A DNA stretch of 64,000 bases from Forficula auricularia (Eukaryota > Arthropoda > Insecta > Dermaptera > Forficulidae): NCBI GenBank assembly GCA_024734495.1, contig JALMQS010000102.1, positions 8,512,986-8,576,985 of the forward strand, read 5' to 3'. Of the stretch, positions 11,095 through 22,600 are shown piece by piece (position 1 is the stretch's first letter; every line of letters begins with the position of its first letter). A program made the translations under genes and the position numbers. The notes under the pieces are model-generated. The model ran no database searches and was not told the DNA's origin. It saw nothing but the letters and a program-made list of their open reading frames with translations.

Positions 11095-13043
11095 ATCCAA
11101 AACTTCAGAATGGCTGTCATGTACAATGCTTACAGCATCAGCACGTGCTGACCACCTCGTATCAGATAATGACTTTAAAATCTTTTTTTCTTTTAAAGAT
11201 TTTACTAGCTTTTGCCAGCGATACGTCGATAATGAGAAAAATGTGTACAGTTTTTGCAAAAGACTAAAAAATGACGTAATTTGTAAATTGCATTCTGCTG
11301 CTCTGACACCTACTAGATTTAAAGAATGTCCAGAACATGGGATGTACTCTGCATATTGATTTATTTCTTTAAGTCTAGCTTGCAGTCCTGAATATTGTCC
11401 GGACATGTTTGCAGCGTTGTCGTATGACTGACCTCTACAGTCCTTTAAATCTATGTCATTGTCTTTAAAAAAGCTAATAACAACATTCGCTAAATATTCT
11501 GCACCATGAGCTTCGATAGGTATAAAGGTCATAAATCTTTCAATTGGGCTATCATCGACAACGTACCGAACAGTAAATGTCAATTGATCGATATGAGTAA
11601 TATCCGGTGTAGAATCTACACATATTGAGTAGTACTTTGATTTTTTTAATTCACGAATTATGTACTCTAAGACTCTTTTTCCCATTAATTCGATCAGCTC
11701 TTCGCAAATATTAGCGGATAAGTAGGACACTTGTCCCCGACCTTTGTTGCCGTATAAATCGAAATGATTTTTTAAAAACGGATCAAACTGACTTATGACT
11801 TCTAAAAGTCCTAAGTAGTTACCATTTTTTGTAGATCCTAATTCCTGGTTTGATCCTCGGAATGCAAGACCTCTACTTGCTAAGAACTTGATAGCGACGA
11901 CAAGTCGGTTTAGCAAATCGTGCCAATACTGCATTTCTTTGTTAAATTGATTTAATATTTGATCATCAATTCGGCCTACTGTGCTTTTACGTTTGCTATA
12001 TATAATTAAGCACTCTCTGTGTTCATGGCTATCCTCGTGTTCCTTAACTCGTCTAACGCCATTTTTCCAGTCATCGAATCCGGTACGACTAAATTGGCTA
12101 TTTTTTGTTGAAAATAACCTACATACAAAACAATAAACTGATCCGCTTGAAGGTGAATAAAGTAACCATTCTCTATCTACAGTTTCGCCATTTTTAAGTT
12201 CGGTGTAAAACAGGGATTTTTGTAAACGTCGACTTTTTTGTTGGCCATTAGACTCTTTGTAAGTTCGAACTGATTTCTTGAAATCTAAATCTTTATTTCG
12301 ACAAAAACTTGAACCTTTTCTTATGCAGTATGATATAACGTCCTCGTCAACCTTCCACAGACTTGGATCTGATGAAACGTAAACGTTGACATTATTTTCC
12401 GTACAGTCATCTGAATCTAAAACATAATAAAAAATATAAAATTACAGTTTATCATAAAAAGAAAATTTCAAATAAATAATACTATGTTTGTTAACAGTTA
12501 GTCAGTTAATGCATGCAATATTTAACATACCTATAATTAGTAAATAAACAATAATAGAAATTAAGGTACGTTCATTGCAGATTTTATTTGAAACCAAACA
12601 ATTAAATGACATTTATTAAAATAATATTACCTGATTTAGATTGTTCAATCTCATTATTTTCTAAATTTGATAGTTTTGGTATCAGTGATCCTGAAGGATC
12701 GATGGGCTCCGTATTCGCTGTTGATAAAAAATACAATATATATATAAATAAAACCGTTTAGTAGTAAAAAAGTTTAAGAAGATTTTCGTATAAACATTGA
12801 TATACCTAATGCTATATCACATAAAGAATTTTCTTCAGCAACCACTAAAAATTGACTTACCTACTTACCTTCTTTAATGATTTGTACGTCAAAAATATTT
12901 AAATTAGAAGTACTAGGAACAGCTTGAGTCTCTTTATTCACAACCGTACAAAAGTCTGATATCTTTTGTAGCTTGGATATTTCTTTTTCCTTTTCTTCAA
13001 CTTTTTTACGCTTATGCGCCCCACTTAGATATACACGTTTCAT
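11095..13043 (-). CDS. hAT-family transposase-like gene (TTF zinc finger + DUF4371), C-terminus lost in gap
   Basis: A spliced model fits: exon 1 13043-12869 (ATG at 13043, MKRVYLSGAHKRKK), exon 2 12717-12631, exon 3 12416 down to the gap. Donors are GTAAGT and GTAATA, acceptors end CAG and TAG, and phases agree. No stop occurs in about 528 codons. The N-terminus is basic, suggesting nuclear targeting. The TTF-type zinc finger follows (YCFVC...HEDSHEH), then DUF4371 with DSTPDITHIDQL, CRGQSYDNAANMSG, CSGHSLNLV and DTRWSAR. This is the ZMYM1-like protein group derived from hAT transposases. An extra in-phase exon at 12844-12806 is possible, but would leave a 24-nt intron. It is either a recently active transposase or a domesticated copy. 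The dimerisation domain should lie in the gap. Confidence 0.75.
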
Positions 13044-13597
13044 TTTGAGTTTTCACACTATGAACTATCGCTTAAAACAAAGATAAACGGTACGTCACAA
13101 ATCACACGGACTTGCATTCAGTCGCAAGCAAAAGTAATGACAGGCGAAAGCTTGTTTTATAAACGCTATACTCTGAGCTTGTTTAAACACGTTTATGGAG
13201 CTTCCGCGCAGCATAAAGCAGTCCAGTCGCGCATGCGCGCGCTACCAGAGCAGAGCACGCGGTAAATTTGAAAGTATTGAAAGACACTGGACAAACTTTA
13301 CACGAAGATAATTTTAAACCGAACTTGAAATAATTCTAAACAGATATTTTTTACACAAATAAAATCTACAGATTTATTACGCAGAATTTTTTTATCTACA
13401 CTATAGCAAATATCTTACTCTATGTAAAATCATTTCACAAATAATTTAGGGTTATTTTTAAATAAAATTTGTGTCTGGTGTCATTTGAAATAGTTGCTTA
13501 TGTGCATAATTAAGTGATTATGATCTAAGCTTCTATAAAAGCGACTTACAACTATAGTGTTACGCTATACGACTTAAGGTTTTGATATTCGAAAGGT
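13044..13597. other. Upstream region of the hAT-like gene
   Basis: The 200 bp before the start codon include a CpG-rich patch (cgcgcatgcgcgcgc near 13226) unusual for this AT-rich window, so a promoter is possible. I could not identify a terminal inverted repeat. Confidence 0.3.
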
Positions 13598-13840
13598 TTA
13601 ATTTATTCTACATTTATTGGGGGCTCCGTCGATACTTGGGCTTAGGGCCTCACACCTTGTAAAGACGGCACTGTCCTCCACCTCATTTGAGTAATTTTTG
13701 CTTTCCATTATTCTTTTTATGAGATCAGACTTGTGTCCCTCTGTTGATAAATTCATACCATTTAGAATGTTAATTAAGTCTGGTTTCTTAAGTTTATTCA
13801 GATTTAAGGTTAAATTCAAATCGTGCTGGTCTTTTGACAT
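13598..13840 (-). CDS. SAP-domain fragment
   Basis: An 80-residue frame. Residues about 9-47 (LNLNKLKKPDLINILNGMN... to ...KSDLIKRIM) fit the SAP helix-extended-helix DNA-binding fold. SAP modules occur in chromatin proteins and in some mobile-element proteins. There are no neighbouring exons I can join to it, and it lies in repeat-rich DNA, so it is more likely a transposon or gene fragment than a complete gene. Confidence 0.45.
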   Translation of the reverse strand: MSKDQHDLNLTLNLNKLKKPDLINILNGMNLSTEGHKSDLIKRIMESKNYSNEVEDSAVFTRCEALSPSIDGAPNKCRIN

Positions 13841-14049
13841 CTTATATGCACACCAGGTACAGCGTCTCTGGTGGTAAAAAATGAAAACTTTCTTCTTGGA
13901 TTTTGAGGTTATATATTATATATATATTTGTAAAAAAACCGTGATAGAGTATTAATTATTAGATATAAAGTTCAACCTACTACCACCGAATACATTAATA
14001 ATCCCGTTGTTCTTCGTGATACATTTTGCTAGTTGTAGGTTCTTGAATA

Positions 14050-14050
14050 T

Positions 14051-14080
<30 letters not shown>
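14050..14080. repeat. (TA)n microsatellite at the copia insertion site
   Basis: The TA run abuts the left copia LTR; a second TA run follows the right LTR at 32420. ATATA on both sides is compatible with a 5-bp target duplication, but is weak evidence in a microsatellite. Confidence 0.8.
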
Positions 14081-14083
<3 letters not shown>

Positions 14084-14324
14084 TGGAATTTAGAATAAAA
14101 CGCAGATTCCTATTTATATATTTATTAATTAATTACAATTATATTACAGCGATACTAAGATCCACACGTGATTAACCTCTACACCACAAGATGAGCATTA
14201 GAACACTTCTCACTCAGTCACAACAACTTAACAAAACTAAATCCTCTAGGTCACAGACCTAGAGGATTTCACTTGCAGCTAAATAAAGAGAGCGGTATGT
14301 TGAAATACATTTATTATTTCAACA
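14081..14324 (-). repeat. Copia LTR, 3' copy (element on minus strand)
   Basis: 244 bp, starting TGTTGGAATT and ending TTTCAACA, so TG...CA with short inverted ends. It matches 32176-32419 over its full length with four mismatches. It contains the palindrome CCTCTAGGTC...GACCTAGAGG. On the minus strand it is preceded by a purine tract. Confidence 0.9.
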
Positions 14325-14333
14325 CCCTCTCTT
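14325..14333 (-). other. Copia polypurine tract
   Basis: The minus strand reads AAGAGAGGG directly before the LTR. This is where a polypurine tract primes plus-strand DNA synthesis, and it fixes the element's orientation. Confidence 0.7.
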
Positions 14334-14503
14334 AACACTCTCTTTATTTTCATTAAAACATATAATGATTAAATTCTAAATATAATACATATAAAAAAAA
14401 AAAAAAAAATAGAGAATATAATGATAATATAAAGAGAATAAGTAATAGAAACTCCTAGGCGCTAATGCGACCTTAGCAGTCGATGTGCCTTTTTAAACCC
14501 CTC

Positions 14504-14531
14504 AAATAATAATAATAATAATAATAATAAT
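14504..14531 (+). repeat. (TAA)n target of the LINE, left side
   Basis: AAT/TAA trinucleotide run immediately 5' of the LINE coding sequence. A matching run follows its 3' end at 16751-16770. Confidence 0.85.
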
Positions 14532-15890
14532 GGTGTTATACAACCAAGCGTTAAATGAACCGGAAACAATTCCTAGATACCTAGCGGAAGGAAATACTTA
14601 CCTACTATATAAGAAAGGAAGTACTACAGAACCAGAAAACTACCGACCGATAACGCAAATGTCTATCCGTTAAGTGTACAAGCTGTTTACATCTCTGATT
14701 AATAATAGAATCTATGAGCATTGCGATGCAAATAATTTGATCGAGGTAGAACAAAAGGGTTGTATCCGAGGCTCATTAGGCTGTAAGCAGCAACTTACTA
14801 TCGATGCTATAATTTTAAAACAGGCCCAACTTAAAAAACGCAACCTGCACATCGGGTATATAGATTACTCGAAAGCTTTCGACTCTGTGCCTCATGACTG
14901 GCTGATAAGAGTGCTAGAAATCTACCAAATTCCTCTTAATATTATACACTGCTTGCATACAATGATGAAAACACGGAGAACCAATATTCACATCAATAAT
15001 AACAAACATCGGGAATATAAATATTAAAAGAGGAATTTTCCAGGGAGACTCTTTATCCCCAGTGATGGCTCTGCTTAGCATTCTAAATCCTCTCTCGGTA
15101 TTGTTGAAGAAAAAAAGATATGGGTTATAAGCTTGCGAGAAATGATAGAAGAATAACGCACCTCCTATACATGGACGATCTTAAGGCTTATGCCGACACT
15201 AGTCCAAAGCTGAACTCCTTAATAACAACTATAAGAAATTTCAGCGAGGATATTAACATGGCATTTGGAGTTGATAAATGTTCTATCATAAATATTAAAA
15301 AAGGCAAGACGGAATATTTGGGAGAGACTGTGGAGGACATCGTCGAACTTGGGCAGGATAATATGTATAAATACCTAGGGATCCCTCAAAATATGAAGAT
15401 CAACCATAAACAACTAAAGGAAATGTTCACTGAAAAGTACAGGAAGAGACTAACAAAGATCCTGAACACCAAACTATCAGGAAAAACATAATTACTGCCA
15501 TAAATACCTGGGCGGTTCCTGTGCTTACGTACTCCTTCGGAATTGTGAAATGGACCGAAACTGACCTGGACAGTCTGGATAGGCTCAGTAGAGGTATTCT
15601 TAGGAAATTTCGTTGTCGACATCCAAGTTCCTCCGTCACACGGCTGTATTTACAACGTAAAGAAGGAGGAAGGGGGTTAATCAACATCTTTAACCTATGT
15701 AGAACCCAAGAAGAAAACATAAGAAATAAATTCTTATGTTCTGATGATGACCTCATTAAATCTGTCATAAGGGCTGACGAGGGGTATACTCCACTGAATC
15801 TGAGCTGTCATGCGTTTGTGATTCCAAAAAAGAGCTTAAACCCTGGAAAGAGAATATTCTCCACGGGAAATTCCCAAATCTCTTAGACGA
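14532..15890 (+). pseudogene. Dong/R4-clade LINE, reverse transcriptase part, frameshifted
   Basis: A 5'-truncated non-LTR retroelement. Fragments in order are EPENYRPI near 14630, the finger/palm part with GYIDYSKAFDSVPHDWL in 14674-15027, GIFQGDSLSP near 15035, the catalytic YMDD motif in 15120-15491 (THLLYMDDLKAYAD), and the thumb part in 15521-15886. Frames change near 14672, 15020, 15120 and 15490, so the copy is dead. The TAA runs at both ends and the restriction-like endonuclease downstream fit the Dong element, which is known to insert into TAA repeats. It lies antisense inside the copia element. Confidence 0.8.
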
Positions 15891-15894
15891 AGAT

Positions 15895-16620
15895 CATATC
15901 GACAGGAGTGCTTCTCTACAATGGCTGGCCGATGGCTCTCTCTATCCTGAGACGGAAGGATTCATTATGGCTATCCAAAATAGAATAATAAGAACCAAAA
16001 ATTATGAGAAGCACATACTGAAGTTAAATGTGACGGATAAGTGTAGGCGATGTGATTGTATGGGTGAGTCCATCGAACATATTATGGCAGGGTGTCCAAC
16101 ACTATCTGAGAATGCCTACCTTGGAAGGCACAATCAAGTGGCCAAATTGATCCACCAACAGCTAGGAATCAAATATGGCTTACTGGATACGAAAACACCT
16201 CCCTACTATAAATACCAGCCGGTGCCTGTCGTAGAATCGGGAAAATACATCTTATACTGGGACAGGCCTGTGTTAACTGATAGGACCATCGCTTATAACC
16301 GACCCGATATTCTTCTAATAGATTTTAACACAAGTTCAGGGATACTCATTGATATCGCTGTTCCTCTGACACATAACATCAAAAGGACAGAGGCAGAGAA
16401 AAAGAACAAATATGAGGAACTCGCCTGGCAAATTAAAGAGATCTGGAAACTGGATAGGGTCTCCATCTACCCATTAGTGATATCCGTTGAGGGGGTTGTC
16501 TCTAACAACTTTAATAAGAACATTGAGAAACTTGGGCTGCCAAACACCATCTTGAAGCATGCACAGAAGGCAACTATATTACAAACCTGCCATATCGTGC
16601 GCAAGTTTCTCAATAATTGA
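15895..16620 (+). CDS. Dong/R4-clade LINE, restriction-like endonuclease domain
   Basis: The longest open part (15967-16620, 217 aa) is the C-terminal domain of the same LINE. CRRCDCMGESIEHIMAGC is the Cys-Cys-His-Cys motif. It is followed by a PD-(D/E)XK-type core (RPDILLIDF...GILIDIAVP). In this group the domain nicks target DNA to start target-primed reverse transcription. The ATG at 15967 is internal; coding similarity extends upstream to about 15895. The untranslated tail (16621-16750) ends directly in (TAA)n. Confidence 0.8.
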   Translation, partial: HIDRSASLQWLADGSLYPETEGFIMAIQNRIIRTKNYEKHILKLNVTDKCRRCDCMGESIEHIMAGCPTLSENAYLGRHNQVAKLIHQQLGIKYGLLDTKTPPYYKYQPVPVVESGKYILYWDRPVLTDRTIAYNRPDILLIDFNTSSGILIDIAVPLTHNIKRTEAEKKNKYEELAWQIKEIWKLDRVSIYPLVISVEGVVSNNFNKNIEKLGLPNTILKHAQKATILQTCHIVRKFLNN

Positions 16621-16750
16621 AGATTATCCGGAGGATCATGTGGGCCAGAGTGAATTCTCTTTCCACATCGACCGAGCCTAATCCCAAATAAGATCTGAAG
16701 GGATAGGTGAAATTTTTCCAGCGCAAGCTGAGAAAGTGCATTAACTCGGA

Positions 16751-16770
16751 TAATAATAATAATAATAATA
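16751..16770 (+). repeat. (TAA)n at the LINE 3' end
   Basis: The trinucleotide run joins the end of the LINE tail, mirroring 14504-14531. It marks the insertion site or 3' tail of the Dong-like element. Confidence 0.8.
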
Positions 16771-17054
16771 CATATAATGATAAAAACAATAAAGTAAAAA
16801 TTAATTAAAATACAACTTAGACAAATAATAATGAAGCTTAATAATAACAAAAAAAAATACTTCATGTGCTCACCCTTTCTGGAATAAATGATACATTAAA
16901 CCGAAATATATTAAATTAGAGAAAAACAAAAATTATAGTATGAGCTAATATTAAATGAAATTTAACTTGAAACATAGTAACTAATAAATTTCAATATATA
17001 TGCCCAGTGTCCACCCTCTCTGAATCAAATGAGTTTACATAGCTTTTAAGGAGA
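16771..17054 (-). other. Copia 3' non-coding region
   Basis: AT-rich DNA between the copia stop codon and the LINE insertion. A short purine-rich stretch occurs near 17015-17030. No gene. Confidence 0.4.
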
Positions 17055-18015
17055 AAGTTTACATAGACCTAATTTTGAACATAAATATTCAAATTTACAT
17101 TTTACTAATCCCTTAGTGAATATATCGGCCTCTTGATTATTTGATTCAATATATTCCAATCTAATGGAACCTTCCTTCAATTTATCACAGACAAATGGTA
17201 TTTAAGGTCTATATGTTTTACTCTTTTATTATTTTCAGGTGTTTTTATTAAGGAAATGCATCCCTGATTGTCCTCGTAAATTAAAATCTCTTGAGTTTTC
17301 ATGTTGAAATCAAGCAAGATTTTCTGAGTCCATAGACTTTCTTGTACTGAATTACATAGTGCTATAAGTTCTGCTTCAGTGCTTGATAGAGCAATGCAGT
17401 TTTGTTTTTTAGTTCCCCACGAGATAATTTTATGGTCATTAAAATAGAAATTATTTTCATCAAATGAAACATTTCTAGATGATATAATAACTAATATATA
17501 CATCTGAGTGGATGATTTCTAGAATATTTTTATTTTCGGCATTCACCGATTCCCATGCAGAAATGAAAAATCGATATTTATTTGGTAATGAAGAAAGAAT
17601 TTTCGTCATTACCATCTGATCAGATATTTCTTGATCCTGTTTTGCCATTTGGTCAGCTATATTCTCAATTTCACAAATATGATGACTTATTCCTTTATCA
17701 GCATACTTATAATCAAAGAATCTTACCTGCAAGAGATATGCGGAGAGATCAGATTTTTGATCAAAAAGCACATGGAGCTTTTTCCACATCTCTGCTGCAG
17801 ATTTGCATCTCATTATATGCTTAATGAGTTTTTCATCCACCATAGAGACGATGCAGGCTTGAGTTTTCGTGTCATTTTTGTCGAGCGTTTCGTGCGTTTC
17901 TAGGGCATTCGTATACCCTCTATTTTTTAAATTCACCTGCATTTGAAATTTCCATTCTTCCCAATTATCTTGGCCTCTCAATTTTCCAAAGGCAAATTCT
18001 TGGAATCGATCCATT
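17055..18015 (-). pseudogene. Ty1/copia gag and pol scraps, internally deleted
   Basis: Gag starts at 18015 (MDRFQEFAFGKLRGQDNWEEW), the UBN2-type copia gag, and reads to about 17520 (...NKYRFFISAWESVN). It runs into a short integrase-like scrap (IHSDV), then one resembling the integrase/RT boundary (SSRNVSFDENNF). From about 17430 follows RNase H (WGTKKQNCIALSSTEAELIAL, YEDNQGCISL), ending with the copia-type tail (EADIFTKGL) near 17060. Zinc knuckle, protease, most of integrase and all RT catalytic motifs are gone. At least two internal deletions are implied. It could not move on its own. Confidence 0.85.
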
Positions 18016-18049
18016 TTTTTTTTTTTTTTTTTTAAATATTTAATATACA

Positions 18050-18054
18050 CTTTC
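18050..18054. other. Gypsy target-site duplication, left
   Basis: CTTTC borders the LTR at 18055 and recurs at 32090-32094 beside the other outer LTR. A 5-bp duplication is usual for Ty3/gypsy, so the two LTRs are the outer ends of a single insertion in the copia leader. Confidence 0.85.
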
Positions 18055-18201
18055 TGAACAAGATTAAACCTCTGAATATAGGCTTTATTAAACAAAATTC
18101 CAATACATAATAAACATTAACGCCATTTGTAAACAATAGTCAACAATGACATTTGTAAACAATAGTCAACAATCAAAACGTAAACAAACTTTCTTATATC
18201 A
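18055..18201 (-). repeat. Gypsy 3' outer LTR
   Basis: 147 bp; on the minus strand it starts TGATATAAG and ends TTGTTCA. It differs from the LTR at 31943-32089 at one position, so the insertion is younger than the copia host (four differences in 244 bp). It contains two copies of AACAATAGTCAACAAT. Confidence 0.9.
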
Positions 18202-19456
18202 GATAGGGTGCATCTTCTAAACAGTTTTGAATGTCATATTCAGAAGGTAGTTTCTCGTCATCAAGGACCGTCGTTAAATAATACAATAGGAGACTTTGTG
18301 AAGGGATTGCATATTCTTCGCTCAATTCATCTTTCATGCGACTAAATCGAGTGTCATTTGAATAATTTTTTTTTTATTGGATATGTTTGATTTAAAAAGA
18401 AGCACTCATAGAAAATCATAATTGTAGAATAAAAATCTGAAATACAAGTTTATTTTATAATTAGAATTTACTTTAAAAAATAATAATTCTTACGTAACAC
18501 TAAAATCACTCAATTTTTCCATATTTAAAAAACCTCTGCAGCTGGTGCTTTTGGGATCTTTAGCTAATTCTCTCAACCAAACTATACTGTTCTCATTTGG
18601 AATTTTGTATTGAGATGTTTCATGAAGTGTTTTTTTTTTTATTCCTTGTCTTTTAGCGTTGTAGGATGAATAACAATTCTACATTGGCTTTTTGAAGTTT
18701 CGATTATTATTGGTAAGCATTGCTGAAGACATGGAGGAATCGAGTTAAAATCGAAAATAACGATCGATGTTTTGACTATTAATGGCTAGATTAAACCTCT
18801 GAATATAGGCTTTATTAAACAAAATTCCAATACATAATAAACATTAACGCCATTTGTAAACAATAGTCAACAATGACATTTGTAAATAATAGTCAACAAT
18901 CAAAACGTAAACAAACTTTCTTATATCAGATAGGGTGCATCTTCTAAACAGTTTTGAATGTCATTTTCAGAAGGTAGTTTCTCGTCATCAAGGACCGTCG
19001 TTAAATAATACGATAGGAGACTTTGTGAAGGGATTGCATATTCTTCGCTCAATTCATCTTTCATGCGACTAAATCGAGTGTCATTCGAATAATTTTTTTT
19101 TTATTGGATATGTTTGATTTAAAAAGAAGCACTCATAGAAAATCATAATTGTAGAATAAAAATCTGAAATACAAGTTTATAATTAGAATTTACTTTAAAA
19201 AATAATAATTCTTACGTAACACTAAAATCACTTAATTTTTCCATATTTAAAAAACCTCTGCAGCTGGTGCTTTTGGGATCTTTAGCTAATTCTCTCAACC
19301 AAACTATACTGTTCTCATTTGGAATTTGTATTGAGATGTTTCATGAAGTGTTTTTTTTTATTCCTATACATAATAAACATTAACGCCATTTGTAAACAAT
19401 AGTCAACAATGACATTTGTAAACAATAGTCAACAATCAAAACGTAAACAAACTTTC

Positions 19457-19681
19457 TTATATCAGATAGGGTGCATCTTCTAAACAGTTTTGAATGTCAT
19501 ATTCAGAAGGTAGTTTCTCGTCATCAAGGACCGTCGTTAAATAATACAATAGGAGACTTTGTGAAGGGATTGCATATTCTTCGCTCAATTCATCTTTCAT
19601 GCGACTAAATCGAGTGTCATTTGAATAATTTTTTTTTATTGGATATGTTTGATTTAAAAAGAAGCACTCATAGAAAATCAT
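19457..19681 (-). pseudogene. Coding-like part of array segment X (best-preserved copy)
   Basis: A 74-residue frame beginning MIFYECFFLNQTYPIKKNY. It ends at a TGA that belongs to the next LTR (codons ...DAPYLI, then the TG of TGATATAAG). The same peptide is seen, with shifts, at 20640-20837, 21795-22070, 26152-26334 and other units. An upstream AG acceptor (tgtatttcag) about 55 bp after a GTAAG donor suggests an intron between this and the preceding block ending EKLSDFSV. I do not recognise the protein. The stop supplied by the LTR implies truncation by LTR joining. Confidence 0.5.
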
Positions 19682-22600
19682 AATTGTAGAATAAAAATCT
19701 GAAATACAAGTTTATAATTAGAATTTACTTTAAAAAATAATAATTCTTACGTAACACTAAAATCACTTAATTTTTCCATATTTAAAAAACCTCTGCAGCT
19801 GGTGCTTTTGGGATCTTTAGCTAATTCTCTCAACCAAACTATACTGTTCTCATTTGGAATTTGTATTGAGATGTTTCATGAAGTGTTTTTATTCCTATAC
19901 ATAATAAACATTAACCATTTTATACAACAATAGTCAACAATGACATTTGTAAACAATAGTCAACAATCAAAACGTAAACAAACTTTCTTATATCAGATAG
20001 GGTGCATCTTCTAAACAGTTTTGAATGTCATATTCAGAAGGTAGTTCTCGTCATCAAGTAAATCGTTAAATAATACAATAGGAGACTTTGTGAAGGGATT
20101 GCATATTCTTCGCTCAATTCATCTTTCATGCGACTAAATCGAGTGTCATTTGAATAATTTTTTTCATTGGATATGTTTGATTTAAAGCCTCATAGAAAAT
20201 CATAATTGTGAATAAATCTGAAATACAAGTTTATAAAATTAGAATTTACTTTAAAAAATAATTCTTGCAGCAACATATAAATCACTCAATTTTTCCATAT
20301 TTAAAAAACATATCTGCAGCTGGTGCTTTTGGGATCTTTAGCTAATTCTCTCAACCAAACTATACTGTTCTCATTTGGAATTTTGTATTGAGATGTTTCA
20401 TGAAGTGTTTTTTATTCCTTGTCTTTTAGCGTTGTAGGATGAATAACAATTCTACATTGGCTTTTTGAAGTTTCGATTATTAATGGTAAGCATTGCTGAA
20501 GACATGGAGGAATCGAGTTAAAATCTGAAAATAACGATCGATGTTTTGACTATTAATGGCTAGATTAAACCTCTGAATATAGGCTTTATTAAACAAAAAT
20601 CAATACATAATAAACATTAACGCCATTTGTAAACAATAGTCAACAATGACATTTGTAACAATAGTCAACAATCAAAACGTAAACAAACTTTCTTATATCA
20701 GATAGGGTGCATCTTCTAAAGCAGTTTTGAATGTCATTTTCAGAGAGTAGTTTCTCGTCATCAAGGACCGTCGTTAAATAATACAATAGGAGACTTTGTG
20801 AAGGGATTGCATATTCTTCGCTCAATTCATCTTTCATGCGACTAAATCCGGAGTGTCATTTGAATAATTTTTTTATTGGATATGTTTGATTTAAAAAGAA
20901 GCACTCATAGAAAATCATAATTGTAGAATAAAAATCTGAAATACAAGTTTATAATTAGAATTTACTTTAAAAAATAATAATTCTTACGTAACACTAAAAT
21001 CACTCAATTTTTCCATATTTAAAAACCTCTGCGGTGCTTTTGGGATCTTTAGCTAATTCTCTCAACCAAACTATACTGTTCTCATTTGGAATTTTGTATT
21101 GAGATGTTTCATGAAGTGTTTTTATTCCTTGTCTTTTAGCGTTATTAAGGATGAATATGCAATTCTACATTTGGCTTTTTGATTTCGATTATTAATGGTA
21201 AGCATTGCTGAAGACATGGAGGAATCGAGTTAAAATCGAAAATAACGATCGATGTTTGACTATTAATGGCTAGATTAAACCTCTGAATATAGGCTTTATT
21301 AAACAAAAATCCAATGTAATAAACATTAACGCCATTTGTAAACAATAGTCAACAATGACATTTGTAAACAATAGTCAACAATCAAAACGTAAACAAACTT
21401 TCTTACATATCAGATAGGGTGCATCTTCTAAACAGTTTTGAATGTCATTTTCAGAAGTGGTTTCGTCATCAAGGACCGTCGTTAAATAATACAATAGGAG
21501 ACTTTGTGAAGGGATTGCATATTCTTCGCTCAATTCATCTTTTCATGCGACTAAATCGAGTGTCATTTGAATAATTTTTTTTATTGGATATGTTTGATTT
21601 AAAAAGAAGCACTCATAGAAAATCATAATTGTAGAATAAAAATCTGAAATACAAGTTTATATTAAATTTACTTTAAAAAATAATAATTCTTACGTAACAC
21701 TAAAATCACTTGCAATTTTTCCATATTTAAAAAACCTCTGCAGCTGGTGCTTTTGGGATCTTTAGCTAATTCTCTCAACCAAACTATACTGTTCTCATTT
21801 GGAATTTGTATTGAGATGTTTCATGAAGTGTTTTTTTATTCCTATACACATAATAAACATTAACGCCATTTTGTAAACAATAGTCAACAATGACATTTGT
21901 AAACAATAGTCAACAATCAAAACGTAAACAAACTTTCTTATATCAGATAGGAGTGCATCTTCTAAGCAGTTTTGAATGTCATATTCAGAAGGTAGTTTCT
22001 CGTCATCAAGGACCGTCGTTAAATAATACAATAGGAGACTTTGTGAAGGGATTGCATATTCTTCGCTCAATTCATCTTTCGTAAACTAAATCAAGTGTCA
22101 TTTGAATAATTTTTTTTTATTGGATATGTTTGATTTAAAAAGAAGCACTCATAGAAAATCATAATTGTAGAATAAAAATCTGAAATACAAGTTTATAATT
22201 AGAATTTACTTTAAAAAATAATAATTCTTAAGTAACACTAAAATCACTCAATTTTTCCATATTTAAAAAACCTCTGCGGCTGGTGCTTTTGGGATCTTTA
22301 GCTAATTCTCTCAACCAAACTATACTGTTCTCATTTGGAATTTTGTATTGAGATGTTTCATGAAGTGTTTTTTTATTCCTTGTCTTTTAGCGTTGTAGGA
22401 TGAATAACAATTCTACATTGGCTTTTTGAAGTTTCGATTATTATTGGTAAGCATTGCTGAAGACATGGAGGAATCGAGTTAAAATCGAAAATAACGATCG
22501 ATGTTTTGACTATTAATGGCTAGATTAAACCTCTGAATATAGGCTTTATTAAACAAAATTCAATACATAATAAACATTAACGCCATTTGTAAACAATAGT

